Below, piece after piece: positions 8,990 to 17,817 of a DNA stretch of 64,000 nt (its first letter is position 1; the number at the start of each line of letters is the position of its first letter). The stretch spans positions 1-64,000 of the forward strand of contig NZ_QWVS01000016.1 of NCBI RefSeq assembly GCF_003570725.1. Direction: 5' to 3'. The position numbers were made by a program, and so were the translations under genes. The notes beneath the pieces were generated by a model, which saw only the letters and a list, made by a program, of their open reading frames with translations, did no database searches and was not told the DNA's origin. This stretch comes from Peribacillus asahii. GTDB taxonomy: Bacteria > Bacillota > Bacilli > Bacillales > DSM-1321.

Positions 8990-9026
8990 GAAAAAAGGTC
9001 CGAATTTCTCCGGATCTTTTTTTGTT
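8990..9026 (+). terminator. Terminator after yhbH
   Basis: AAAAAGGTCCG pairs with CGGATCTTTTTTT. Confidence 0.85.
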
Positions 9027-9173
9027 TATTCCACAATTAACGGGCAGCGAGATGCACAATATGTATATAGTAAAAGATATTTATCGTTATGGACGAGTCA
9101 TGATAAAATAAAGTGTGATTGTACATAAAAATGTTTTGAAGGTATTTGGAATTTGGCATAGGGGGATATAAAA

Positions 9174-10223
9174 TTGACGGAAGAATTTGTGTCAGAGATT
9201 AAGGTTCCACCGCTTGATGAAGCAATGGGGGAACAGGTAACGAAATATTTAGATACTTTAACAAAACCGCCGGGAAGTTTAGGAAGGTTAGAAGAATTAG
9301 TGATTGAGCTTGGAAAAATGACAGGGGAAGCTTTTCCACAAGTAACAAAACCGGGTGTGATTGTATTTGCCGCAGATCACGGGATTACTGCAGAAGGTGT
9401 GTCGGCATTTCCAAAAGAAGTAACCGAGCAAATGGTGCGAAATTTTCTAAATGGCGGAGCGGCGATTAATGTATTTAGCCGAGCGATTGGTGCTGAGTTT
9501 GCGATTGTGGATATCGGGATTGACTCAGATATAGAAGCAGAAGGCTTAACATCAAAAAAAGTACGCCGTGGTACAGGCAACTTTTATAGAGAAGAAGCGA
9601 TGACGCGTGAAGAAGCAGTTCAAGCTCTGAAAGTTGGTTATGAAGAAGGCGAAAAAATGCTGGCCAAAGGAGTGAAGTGCTTCATTCTTGGTGAGATGGG
9701 AATCGGTAATACAACGCCAAGCAGTGCGATTACAGCTGTTTTAAGCGGACAAGATATGGAGAAGCTTGTTGGCTTTGGGACAGGGCTTGTAAGTGAGAGT
9801 GTTTTACATAAGCAAAAAGTCATTACAGAAGCGATTCATAATAGACAACCGAATGCAGAAGATCCAATTGATCTTTTATCAAAAATTGGCGGTTTAGAAA
9901 TTGCAGGAATGGCTGGAGCGATGCTTGCGGCAGCTAGTCATCGTGTACCAATTCTTGTTGATGGATTTATTGCTACTGTTTCTGCTTTAATAGCTAATAT
10001 GATTGCAGAAGGTGCTTCTAATTATATGTTTGTTGGTCATCAATCAGTTGAGCCAGGGCACAAAGCGGCAGCTGAATTGCTAGGCAAGAAACCGCTTGTA
10101 GATTTAGGTATGCGATTAGGTGAAGGAACAGGAGCCGCTGTTGCTTTTCCGATTTTGCAAGCAGCGACGCTTGCCCTTAAAGAAATGGCAACTTTTGCAG
10201 ATGCAGGCGTGTCTTCAAATTAA
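9174..10223 (+). CDS. cobT: Nicotinate-nucleotide-dimethylbenzimidazole phosphoribosyltransferase CobT
   Basis: CobT transfers phosphoribose from nicotinate mononucleotide to 5,6-dimethylbenzimidazole, making alpha-ribazole phosphate for the lower ligand of B12. The 349-residue product shows LTKPPGSLGRLEEL, the FAADHGI motif, GEMGIGNTTPSSA, and the C-terminal catalytic region LGEGTGAA near residue 317. It starts with TTG after AGGGGG. It stands alone without other cob genes, which suggests salvage or lower-ligand exchange rather than full synthesis in this locus. It agrees with the B12 dependence of queG and with the B12 riboswitch at 62.5 kb. Confidence 0.95.
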   Translation: MTEEFVSEIKVPPLDEAMGEQVTKYLDTLTKPPGSLGRLEELVIELGKMTGEAFPQVTKPGVIVFAADHGITAEGVSAFPKEVTEQMVRNFLNGGAAINVFSRAIGAEFAIVDIGIDSDIEAEGLTSKKVRRGTGNFYREEAMTREEAVQALKVGYEEGEKMLAKGVKCFILGEMGIGNTTPSSAITAVLSGQDMEKLVGFGTGLVSESVLHKQKVITEAIHNRQPNAEDPIDLLSKIGGLEIAGMAGAMLAAASHRVPILVDGFIATVSALIANMIAEGASNYMFVGHQSVEPGHKAAAELLGKKPLVDLGMRLGEGTGAAVAFPILQAATLALKEMATFADAGVSSN

Positions 10224-10227
10224 TGAT

Positions 10228-10282
10228 AAAAACGTATCTGAATGGTTACAATCAGTAACTAGTTCAGGTACGTTTTTTATTT
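10228..10282 (+). terminator. Terminator after cobT
   Basis: AAAACGTATCTGAA pairs with TTCAGGTACGTTTT and is followed by a T-rich tail. Confidence 0.8.
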
Positions 10283-10319
10283 TAGCTAGATTAGATAGGT
10301 AAGAAAAAATGAAAAAAAT

Positions 10320-10928
10320 CTATTTAGAGGTGCCTTTTCGATGACGTGATACAAAGGGGTTATTAGTAACCCAAAAACGCCAAGGATATTCCTTCGCTTC
10401 CCCTGTATTGTCAATTCCGATACGGGCTCCAGAAGAAACCTCATCTGGAATTTTCCCTTGGACAATAACTAGGGGAGGGGCTGAAAAAGAATGTCCGTAA
10501 TCTTCCATCGTGATGCCTAATGCTTTCGTTAGTTTGCCCGGTCCACTCGTTAAGTTTTTTAGATTGTCTGTACCACGTCTTTTTTGCATTAAGTCAATTC
10601 CCATATAAGGTTCGACGGCTCGAATTAAGATTGCTTCTGGTTTTTCAAGTGGGCCGCTGACAACATTCACCAATGTATGGGTATGCATCTTGTATGTATA
10701 AATCAATCCTGCTTCTCCAAACATCACCTCTGTTCGTTTTGTCCGTCGATTGTTATAGCTATGTGCGGCACGGTCTTCTGGTCCCATATAGGCTTCTGTT
10801 TCAACGATAAAGCCGGAAGCTGTTCCTTCTGCTGTTTCTTTCACGAGAAGACAGCCAAGTAATGATTGAGCAAGCTGTAGGGTTGGTTGTTGAAAAAAGT
10901 CAGCAGGTAGACCTTGAGTATAATTCAT
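10320..10928 (-). CDS. 3-methyladenine DNA glycosylase (AAG/Mpg family)
   Basis: A base-excision repair enzyme that removes alkylated and deaminated purines. The 202-residue product has the AAG-family blocks QSLLGCLLV, GFIVETEAYMGPEDRAAHSYNNRRTKRTEVMF (with the catalytic Glu in ETEAY), YTYKMHTHTLVNVV and NLTSGPGKLTKALGI. It ends with FWVTNNPFVSR. AGGAGG precedes the ATG at good spacing. It is convergent with cobT and divergent from proC. It is the B. subtilis YxlJ/Aag type. Confidence 0.93.
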   Translation of the reverse strand: MNYTQGLPADFFQQPTLQLAQSLLGCLLVKETAEGTASGFIVETEAYMGPEDRAAHSYNNRRTKRTEVMFGEAGLIYTYKMHTHTLVNVVSGPLEKPEAILIRAVEPYMGIDLMQKRRGTDNLKNLTSGPGKLTKALGITMEDYGHSFSAPPLVIVQGKIPDEVSSGARIGIDNTGEAKEYPWRFWVTNNPFVSRHRKGTSK

Positions 10929-11031
10929 AGTATCCTCCTATTTGGATGTCTCAACTGTATTTTAACAAAAAGGGAATCAGTTCTAAAATTCAGCTTTGTT
11001 TGGATATAATGAAGGTTGAGATAAGGAAAGA

Positions 11032-11856
11032 ATGGACGTGAATATAATGGACAAGAAGATTGGGTTTATTGGCTGTGGAAAAATGGGAAGTGCCATGCTA
11101 GAAGGGATGTTAAAAGCAGAGGTTATACAGCTGGCTGATATAAAAGTAAGTGCCTCAACAGCTTCTACTCTTAAAAAAGTTGAACAAAGATATAGGATAA
11201 AAGGAAGTTTGAATAATCAAGAGGTGGCCGGGTTCGCTGATTACCTTTTTTTAGCGATTCAACCGGCTCTTCATCAGGAAATATTGAAGGAAATAAAGCC
11301 TGTTCTAAAAGAAGACGTTGTCATAATTACAATGGCAGCTGGGGTAACTATTGAACAAATTGAAAAAGAGATAGGCAGGAAAGTGAAAGTTGTTCGGACA
11401 ATGCCGAATACACCTTCGTTAGTTGGAGAAGGGATGACGGCAATGAGTGTAAATGAGGAAATGACGAAAAAAGAATTAGTAGAAGTAGAACGCTTATTTA
11501 ATAGTTTTGGTAAAACAGAGTTAATTCAAGAATCATTAATGGATGCTGTACCTGCAATTAGCGGTTCTTCGCCAGCCTATGTCTATATGTTTATTGAAGC
11601 GTTAGCGGACGGGGGAGTTCGTGATGGGATTCCACGACAACAAGCGTATCGCATGGCAGCACAAGCAGTACTAGGCGCGGCTAAAATGGTATTAGAAACG
11701 GAGAAACATCCTGGTATGTTAAAGGATGATGTATGCACGCCAGGCGGCTCAACTATTCAAGCGGTCGCTTCGTTAGAAGGCAATCGATTTAGAGCTTCAG
11801 TTTTAGAAGCGATGAAGGTATGCACAAGCAAGACAAAAGGTTTAAAGGATCGTTGA
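11032..11856 (+). CDS. proC: Pyrroline-5-carboxylate reductase
   Basis: The enzyme reduces 1-pyrroline-5-carboxylate to proline with NAD(P)H. The 274-residue product has the N-terminal dinucleotide-binding loop IGFIGCGKMGSAMLEG, VRTMPNTPSLVGEGMTAM near residue 123, and the C-terminal P5C reductase signature PGGSTIQAVASLE. TATAAT at 11005-11010 is a likely -10 element. AAGGA lies four bases before the first ATG; a second in-frame ATG six codons... five codons on (11047) is an alternative start. Bacillus species carry several ProC paralogues, and which one this is cannot be told here. Confidence 0.92.
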   Translation: MDVNIMDKKIGFIGCGKMGSAMLEGMLKAEVIQLADIKVSASTASTLKKVEQRYRIKGSLNNQEVAGFADYLFLAIQPALHQEILKEIKPVLKEDVVIITMAAGVTIEQIEKEIGRKVKVVRTMPNTPSLVGEGMTAMSVNEEMTKKELVEVERLFNSFGKTELIQESLMDAVPAISGSSPAYVYMFIEALADGGVRDGIPRQQAYRMAAQAVLGAAKMVLETEKHPGMLKDDVCTPGGSTIQAVASLEGNRFRASVLEAMKVCTSKTKGLKDR

Positions 11857-11929
11857 TTTTTCCTGTTTAACGGCTTCTTACTGATACACAATGTATGTTG
11901 AAGATAATTAATCAAATAAAACAACAGAA

Positions 11930-11960
11930 ACCCCCACTGAGATAGATTGCAGTGGGGATT
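11930..11960 (-). terminator. Terminator of ald
   Basis: CCCCACTG (11932-11939) and CAGTGGGG (11950-11957) pair exactly. On the minus strand a T-rich tract follows. Confidence 0.75.
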
Positions 11961-11965
11961 CCTTG

Positions 11966-11987
11966 CTTATTAAGCACTTATTAAGCA
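11966..11987. repeat. Tandem 11-bp duplication across the ald stop codon
   Basis: CTTATTAAGCA occurs twice in direct succession. The second copy contains the stop codon and last codon of ald, and the first copy supplies another in-frame stop. Confidence 0.8.
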
Positions 11988-13114
11988 CTAATATTTTTCG
12001 GGTTTAATGCATCTTGAACAGGGATATACGTATAACCGAGATCATGTGCGACGGCAGCAAAGGTGATTTCGCCATTCGCTACGTTTACTCCTTGTGCAAG
12101 TGCGTCATTTTCAAGAATGGCCTTTATGACACCTTTATTAGCAATTTGCAGGGCGTAAGGGATTGTGACATTCGCTAATGCAGTTGTGGAAGTTTGCGGA
12201 ACTGCACCAGGCATATTCGCCACTGCATAATGGACAACACCATGTTTGACATACGTTGGATAATCATGTGTTGTAACATGGTCAACCGTTTCAAAAATGC
12301 CTCCTTGGTCAACCGCTACATCGATAATGACAGAACCTGGTGACATTGATTGAACCATCTCTTCTGTGACAAGCTTTGGTGCTTTTGCTCCTGGAATTAA
12401 CACGGCGCCAATAACTAAGTCAGCTTCTTTTACCGCTTCGCTAATATTATAAGGATTAGAGATTAAAGTAGTCAGTTGGTTTCCGAATATATCATCCAGT
12501 TGGCGAAGACGCTCTGGGCTTAAATCAAGAATCGTGACGTCAGCTCCTAAGCCGATAGCGATTTTCGCTGCATTTGTTCCAACGACCCCCCCGCCGATAA
12601 TCGTGACTTTTCCACGTTTGACACCGGGCACTCCTCCGAGAAGAATTCCTTTTCCGCCTTTTGGCTTTTCCAGGAATTGAGCACCGATTTGTGCAGCCAT
12701 TCGTCCTGCTACTTCACTCATTGGCGTTAATAGAGGAAGGGTACGATTAACAGATACTGTTTCATAGGCAATGGCAATGACGCCGCTGTTCTTTAATGCT
12801 TGCGTTAACGCTGGATCAGCCGCTAGATGCAGGTACGTAAATAGAATTAAATCTTTGCGGAAATATTTATATTCTTCTGCAATTGGTTCTTTTACCTTTA
12901 AAACCATATCGGAGCTTGCCCAAACACTAGACGCATCGTCAACAAGTACAGCTCCTGCTTGTTGGTAAGCTTCATTTGTAAAACTACTACTTAGTCCAGC
13001 ATTTTGTTCAATGAATACTTCATGACCGGCACTGACTAATGCGATGACACCGGCTGGAGTGATAGCTACACGATTTTCATTATTTTTGATTTCTTTTGGA
13101 ATACCTATACGCAT
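11981..13114 (-). CDS. ald: Alanine dehydrogenase
   Basis: Ald oxidatively deaminates L-alanine to pyruvate and ammonia with NAD, allowing alanine use as carbon and nitrogen source and supporting sporulation. The product begins [23 protein letters not shown], has the catalytic block around [10 protein letters not shown] and LHLAAD, the NAD loop [20 protein letters not shown] near residue 170, and VAVDQGG. The open frame extends 40 codons upstream, but family members start at [11 protein letters not shown] 13114 after a G-rich Shine-Dalgarno gives 377 residues. The gene follows the PucR-type regulator adeR on the same strand, which activates ald in B. subtilis. Confidence 0.95.
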   Translation of the reverse strand: MRIGIPKEIKNNENRVAITPAGVIALVSAGHEVFIEQNAGLSSSFTNEAYQQAGAVLVDDASSVWASSDMVLKVKEPIAEEYKYFRKDLILFTYLHLAADPALTQALKNSGVIAIAYETVSVNRTLPLLTPMSEVAGRMAAQIGAQFLEKPKGGKGILLGGVPGVKRGKVTIIGGGVVGTNAAKIAIGLGADVTILDLSPERLRQLDDIFGNQLTTLISNPYNISEAVKEADLVIGAVLIPGAKAPKLVTEEMVQSMSPGSVIIDVAVDQGGIFETVDHVTTHDYPTYVKHGVVHYAVANMPGAVPQTSTTALANVTIPYALQIANKGVIKAILENDALAQGVNVANGEITFAAVAHDLGYTYIPVQDALNPKNISA

Positions 13115-13195
13115 ATTTTTCAGTCCCCCCCTATTGTTCTGAATATTCTTAATATATATAGTATAATCTGGAAATGGGGAGAAGTTGTTTGTGGA

Positions 13196-13248
13196 AAAAA
13201 GAGAATAGAAGAAAGAGCATTTGTGGAATTTCACAAATGCTCTTTCTT
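13196..13248 (-). terminator. Terminator at the adeR 3' end
   Basis: Exact 17-bp arms (13209-13225 and 13232-13248) enclose a six-base loop. The adeR stop codon lies in the hairpin, and a T-rich tract follows on the minus strand. It separates adeR from ald. Confidence 0.85.
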
Positions 13249-14481
13249 CATGGTTTGGCGATACTGGATAAGCTTTAGGTCTAAAAAAATCGACATCTTT
13301 TGGAGAGGATCTTTTAATCTTACATTCCCAATTTCAGTTATGCGTTTTAAACGATAAGTAAGGGTATTGACATGTATATGAAGCTGTTTGGCTGCCTCAT
13401 TAGGATTTCCATCTGTTTCTAAATAGACGGTGAGAGTATGTAATAAGGATGTTTGATTTTTTTGATCATATTCCTGTAATTTGCGAATAGATGGGTGAGG
13501 GAGATGCTTATGATCACTGCTTAGTTTTTCGAGTAATTGAAAAATTCCTAAGTCTTCGTAATGAAGAACCGAAGCTAATTCTAGGGGGAAAATACGTTTT
13601 AATTGTAACGTATACAGCGCATCCTTATAACTGAGCATAACGTTTTCCATCTGTTGATAGCAACGACCCGATGCACCGAGAATATGTTCTACACCGAAGC
13701 GTTTTTTCATTTCTAAAATGAAAAATGGGATAAACTCATAAATAGATGAAAAAAGCGAAGAGTCATTAACTCGCTCTGTGCCTGTTAAAATAATAAGTTT
13801 GTTTTGATCTACCGTAAATAGAAATGTTTTTATTGTTTGAGAAGTTGTTAGCATATAGGAAATGTAGCGTTCTCCTTCTCTTGTAATATCCTGTGGGAAC
13901 TCAAAGACGATAATAGCGAACTCTAATGGAGTAGGAAGCGAAAGTTTCTTGAAGTTAGCGGTAATTTCTGCTTCATCTTGGTAATGTCCAGTGATTAAAC
14001 GCCATAAAAATTCTTGTTGACTAGCTTCAGTTCTTCTTTTCTTTAATTGTAGTTGCTGAAGCTGGTTTTTCGCTTCTTTTGCAGCAAATTGCAGGAAATT
14101 CAAATCCTCTTCACTGAATGGTTTCTTAACCTCTAATGCCCAGATAAATCCCAGGATATCGTTATTTTTTCGAATAGAGACGGCTGCACGATTGCCAAGT
14201 CCGACCTCGTGAATTGCTGCGATTTTTATTGGTGTATCGTTCTTTAAAAGGGCGGGAATAATGCCATCCTTCCATAAGTTATTAATGACCTTTTCAGGGA
14301 CGCGTCGACCGATAATGGTAGAAATTCGTGCTTGGTCAGTTGTGTCTTCGTGAGTACTGTAGGCAAGTAAACGATGATTGTTATCTTCTATTGTAATAGG
14401 GCAGCCTAAAACGGAACTAATTCGGTCAGCAAATTCCATTAAATCTCCATATAAATCTTTAAAAATATGTCTATTATCCAT
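13231..14481 (-). CDS. adeR: PucR/CdaR-family transcriptional regulator, AdeR-like
   Basis: A 416-residue regulator. It has an N-terminal GAF-like sensor region (about residues 10-135, [20 protein letters not shown]), a middle GGDEF-like CdaR segment, and a C-terminal PucR-type helix-turn-helix ([23 protein letters not shown]). It lies immediately upstream of ald on the same strand, as adeR does in B. subtilis, where it activates ald when alanine is present. The role here is inferred from that order. It starts at ATG 14481. Confidence 0.88.
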   Translation of the reverse strand: MDNRHIFKDLYGDLMEFADRISSVLGCPITIEDNNHRLLAYSTHEDTTDQARISTIIGRRVPEKVINNLWKDGIIPALLKNDTPIKIAAIHEVGLGNRAAVSIRKNNDILGFIWALEVKKPFSEEDLNFLQFAAKEAKNQLQQLQLKKRRTEASQQEFLWRLITGHYQDEAEITANFKKLSLPTPLEFAIIVFEFPQDITREGERYISYMLTTSQTIKTFLFTVDQNKLIILTGTERVNDSSLFSSIYEFIPFFILEMKKRFGVEHILGASGRCYQQMENVMLSYKDALYTLQLKRIFPLELASVLHYEDLGIFQLLEKLSSDHKHLPHPSIRKLQEYDQKNQTSLLHTLTVYLETDGNPNEAAKQLHIHVNTLTYRLKRITEIGNVRLKDPLQKMSIFLDLKLIQYRQTMKKEHL

Positions 14482-14548
14482 ACGTTTTTGCCCCTCGCGT
14501 TCTAGAATATGAAGTTAAATTTAGTCGATTTTACCATATTTATGCCTA

Positions 14549-14589
14549 TAAAAAAATCCTTTCTAAAAAGACTTAGAAAGGATTTTTAC
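14549..14589. terminator. Terminator of the DUF47-pit operon
   Basis: AAAAATCCTTTCTAA pairs with TTAGAAAGGATTTTT. It is symmetric and placed between pit and the adeR promoter region. Confidence 0.85.
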
Positions 14590-15588
14590 TTAAAATAAGA
14601 AATTAATGATGAGATATATCAGTCCTGATATAGTAGCGGAAATTGGTAATGTAATAAACCATGTGATAATCATTCTTTGTGCAGTGCCCCATTTAACCCC
14701 TTTTACACGGTGAGCGGAACCTACCCCAAGAATAGAAGATGAAATAACATGGGTTGTACTTACTGGTACTCCCATAGCTGTTGCTCCGAAAATAACACTT
14801 GCTCCAGTTAAATCAGCAGCAACTCCGTTAACAGGACGGAGTTTCATAATTTTACCGCCAACCGTTTTAATGATTTTCCAACCACCAACAGATGTACCAA
14901 GCCCCATAGCTAGCGCACAGGACACTTGAACCCAAAGTTGAATATCTGTTGTTGTAGTGTATCCATTAGTAATAAGGGCCATTGTAATAATCCCCATCGC
15001 TTTTTGAGCATCATTCGTACCATGTGTATACGATTGTAAAGCGGCTGTTGCGATTTGCAGAATACGGAAATTTTTATTCGTTTTTGCTAAATTGTTGTTT
15101 TTAAAGACCACTTTAAAAATGCTATATATAATAAAACCGACAGCGAAAGCAAGTAATGGTGAAAGAATTAAGGCTTGAACAATTTTGAGAAATCCTTCCC
15201 ATTTAATTGAACCGAAGCCCGCTGCTGCGATAGCTGCACCTGCAATAGAACCGATTAAGGCATGTGAAGAACTACTTGGAATGCCGTAATACCAAGTAAT
15301 TAAATTCCAGGCAATTGCCGCAATTAGGGCGGCGAGAATAACATATGAACCATTAGGTAGAGTAAATGGATCCACAATATCCTTCGTAATCGTTTTTGCT
15401 ACACCAGTGAATGTCATTGCACCGACAAAGTTCATTCCAGCTGCTAAAATAATTGCATGACGCGGTTTTAACGCTTTTGTTGAAACGGCAGTAGCAATTG
15501 AGTTTGCTGTATCGTGAAATCCATTAATAAAGTCAAATGCCAAAGCAAAGAAGACAATAAGTATAGTTAAAATTAATAAAGTATCCAT
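14590..15588 (-). CDS. pit: Low-affinity inorganic phosphate transporter (PiT family)
   Basis: A 332-residue integral membrane protein with about ten hydrophobic segments. It carries both PiT signature repeats: FDFINGFHDTANSIATAVSTKAL at the N-terminus and QSYTHGTNDAQKAMGII near residue 190. Such carriers move metal-phosphate with protons. It is downstream of a DUF47 protein with a 16-base gap, the ykaA-pit order of B. subtilis. A phosphate specificity is known for the family; sulphate use by some members cannot be excluded. Confidence 0.93.
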   Translation of the reverse strand: MDTLLILTILIVFFALAFDFINGFHDTANSIATAVSTKALKPRHAIILAAGMNFVGAMTFTGVAKTITKDIVDPFTLPNGSYVILAALIAAIAWNLITWYYGIPSSSSHALIGSIAGAAIAAAGFGSIKWEGFLKIVQALILSPLLAFAVGFIIYSIFKVVFKNNNLAKTNKNFRILQIATAALQSYTHGTNDAQKAMGIITMALITNGYTTTTDIQLWVQVSCALAMGLGTSVGGWKIIKTVGGKIMKLRPVNGVAADLTGASVIFGATAMGVPVSTTHVISSSILGVGSAHRVKGVKWGTAQRMIITWFITLPISATISGLIYLIINFLF

Positions 15589-15604
15589 GTTTTAGGAAGA
15601 CCCC

Positions 15605-16225
15605 TTACGCATTTTTCATGATGATTGTTTCTAATGTGTTGGCAACGGCTTGGCAATCATCCGCGATGTCTTCAAGACTTTCATAAATTTCTTTATATTG
15701 AATAATGCGAATCGGATCTTTTTCATTTGTAAATAAACTTTTAATCGATTGACGTTGAACACCGTCACAAACTGATTCCAAATCTTTAATTTTGATCGCA
15801 TTTTCACGAATCGCTGCTAGCTTTTTCGTTGAAAGCTTATCGACAGCTACTTCAATTTCAGCACCACATTGTTTAATTGCATCAACAAACTTTATCATGT
15901 ATTCGTCTGCATTTATAATCGAGTACATTTCGAATAGCGCAGCACAATGTTCAAGACCATCTAATACATCGTCCATTCTCATTGTTAATTCAAGAATATC
16001 TTCTCGTTCAATTGGTGTAATAAAGGCGTTATTTAACTCTTTAATAACAGTGTGAACCATAGAGTCCCCTTTATGTTCATACTCTTTCATTTTTTCTGAG
16101 AATACCTTTAAATCACTAATTTTCGTTAGTTTATAATCTGCGAAATAGTCTGCTCCTTCTTTAATATTCTGTGCAATATCTAGCAGCATTACCGCAAACT
16201 TATCTTTTTTCGATTTAAAAGCCAT
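15605..16225 (-). CDS. DUF47 family PhoU-like protein (YkaA)
   Basis: A soluble helical protein of 206 residues, related to PhoU and usually encoded with PiT transporters, whose activity it is thought to modulate. It begins MAFKSKKDKFAVMLLDIAQNI and contains LTMRMDDVLDGLEHCA, a typical PhoU-like metal-binding helix. The open frame runs to 16264, but ATG 16225 follows AGGGGG at nine bases and matches the family N-terminus. Confidence 0.9.
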   Translation of the reverse strand: MAFKSKKDKFAVMLLDIAQNIKEGADYFADYKLTKISDLKVFSEKMKEYEHKGDSMVHTVIKELNNAFITPIEREDILELTMRMDDVLDGLEHCAALFEMYSIINADEYMIKFVDAIKQCGAEIEVAVDKLSTKKLAAIRENAIKIKDLESVCDGVQRQSIKSLFTNEKDPIRIIQYKEIYESLEDIADDCQAVANTLETIIMKNA

Positions 16226-16502
16226 GTTTAAAAGCCCCCTAAAATTAGTCAAACATACAGGCAAGATGCTATGTATAAATAGTATTTGCTAAATCATTGT
16301 AGCGAATACATCATCTAATATGAAGAGATTTTTAAAAACCTTTACAAAATCTTAATAAAACTTTACAAAAAATAAAAAGTGAATAAATATTATTTGTAAA
16401 AAACAACAAAAATGGAGATAAGTCATTAATACCAAGTTAGATAGTTGGGATATAAAGGACCTTTTATGATATACTTGGAAAATAAAAGGAGGAGGTATTC
16501 GA

Positions 16503-17333
16503 ATGATTTCTAATATAAAAGAAACAATCACCTTACATAATGGAGTAAAAATTCCGCAGCTCGGTTTTGGAGTATTTAAAGTAGAGAATGGAAGTCAGAC
16601 GGTACAATCTGTGAAAAAAGCTTTAGAGGTAGGATATCGTTCTATTGATACAGCTGCGATTTATCAAAATGAAGAAGGAGTAGGACAAGCGATTCGGGAG
16701 AGCGGCATTCCACGTGAAGACATTTTTGTAACGTCTAAAGTATGGAATACCGATCAAGGATATGAATCGACATTAGCCGCTTTTGACGCTAGTCTAAAAC
16801 GATTAGGGCTAGACTACTTAGATTTATACTTAATTCATTGGCCGGGTAAAGATAAATATGTAGACACATGGAGAGCGTTAGAGACGCTATATAAAGAGGG
16901 AAAAGTAAGAGCGATTGGTGTGAGTAATTTTCATATTCATCATTTAGAGAACTTGTTGAAGTCTAGTGAAGTGAAACCGGTTATTAATCAAATTGAGCTT
17001 CATCCACGTTTAACTCAAGTGGAAATTCGTGAGTTTTGCCAAAAGCATGATATTCAAGTAGAAGCTTGGTCTCCTTTAGGACGCGGAGTTTTATTAGATA
17101 ATCCAACGATTGGTGGGATTGCAAAGAAACATGGCAAAACTTCAGCTCAAGTTATTATTAGATGGCATCTTCAGCATGGAATTGTCGTGATTCCAAAATC
17201 TGTAACACTTGCAAGAATCGAAGAAAATGCTCAAGTATTTGATTTTGAGTTAAGTGTTGAAGAGATGAAGGAAATCGATGGATTACATGCGAATGAACGG
17301 GTTGGAAGCAATCCGGATGAACTGCTTTTTTAA
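16503..17333 (+). CDS. Aldo/keto reductase (YvgN/glyoxal reductase type)
   Basis: A 276-residue (alpha/beta)8 NADPH-dependent oxidoreductase. The catalytic tetrad can be read: Asp and Tyr in [18 protein letters not shown], Lys in VTSKVWN, His in DLYLIHWPG. The NADPH loop [19 protein letters not shown] is near the C-terminus. Relatives in Bacillus reduce glyoxal and methylglyoxal. AGGAGGAGG precedes the ATG. It is a single gene. Confidence 0.92.
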   Translation: MISNIKETITLHNGVKIPQLGFGVFKVENGSQTVQSVKKALEVGYRSIDTAAIYQNEEGVGQAIRESGIPREDIFVTSKVWNTDQGYESTLAAFDASLKRLGLDYLDLYLIHWPGKDKYVDTWRALETLYKEGKVRAIGVSNFHIHHLENLLKSSEVKPVINQIELHPRLTQVEIREFCQKHDIQVEAWSPLGRGVLLDNPTIGGIAKKHGKTSAQVIIRWHLQHGIVVIPKSVTLARIEENAQVFDFELSVEEMKEIDGLHANERVGSNPDELLF

Positions 17334-17356
17334 CGGATGATATGAGTGAACATTTT

Positions 17357-17395
17357 GGCTCCCTTCAGCATTATTGAAGGGAGCCGAATGTGTTT
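17357..17395 (+). terminator. Hairpin after the aldo/keto reductase
   Basis: GGCTCCCTTCA pairs exactly with TGAAGGGAGCC. The following tract is only moderately T-rich. Confidence 0.6.
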
Positions 17396-17817
17396 ATAAT
17401 CGCCTTCTTTAAAAGAGGTTTTTTAGCTGAAAAACTATTTTTAAAATAATAATCTCATAAATAGATTGATTATATATTAATTTATCTGCTTTTTTAGTAT
17501 TTAAGTAAAAAAATTAGTTGTTTTTGATTAAACAAGGATCACGGAAAGCGTTAATGATATGATATAAGAATTATTTATCCATATTTAACAAAGTTCACTT
17601 ACTTTATATTGAATGGCATCTAAATTTTAGCGAATATTCACCTTTTATTAATTAAGAATGTTCGTTTATACAGGGGGGGGAGGTAGATTTTAGGAGATTA
17701 AATTTCAGAAAATTTGTTAAATTTAGAAAAAATATATTGAATCAATATAATAATATACTTTATACTTGGTTTTATAAATAAAAAATAAAAAATGAATAGG
17801 CTAAGGGAGGGATTTCT
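17396..17817. other. AT-rich upstream region of the alanine symporter
   Basis: About 420 bases without a gene. It holds a run of eight G (17673-17680), a TATAAT-rich stretch, and an ACGGAAAGCGTTAATG word at 17541-17556 that loosely resembles a catabolite-responsive element. No known riboswitch fold was recognised. Confidence 0.4.

Noticed and set aside
17541-17556. Catabolite-responsive element upstream of the alanine symporter
   Set aside because: ACGGAAAGCGTTAATG matches only part of the cre consensus; too weak to list as a site.
17334-17817. Glycine riboswitch before the AGCS symporter
   Set aside because: The region is AT-rich and lacks the paired GGAGAG/CTGA aptamer blocks.
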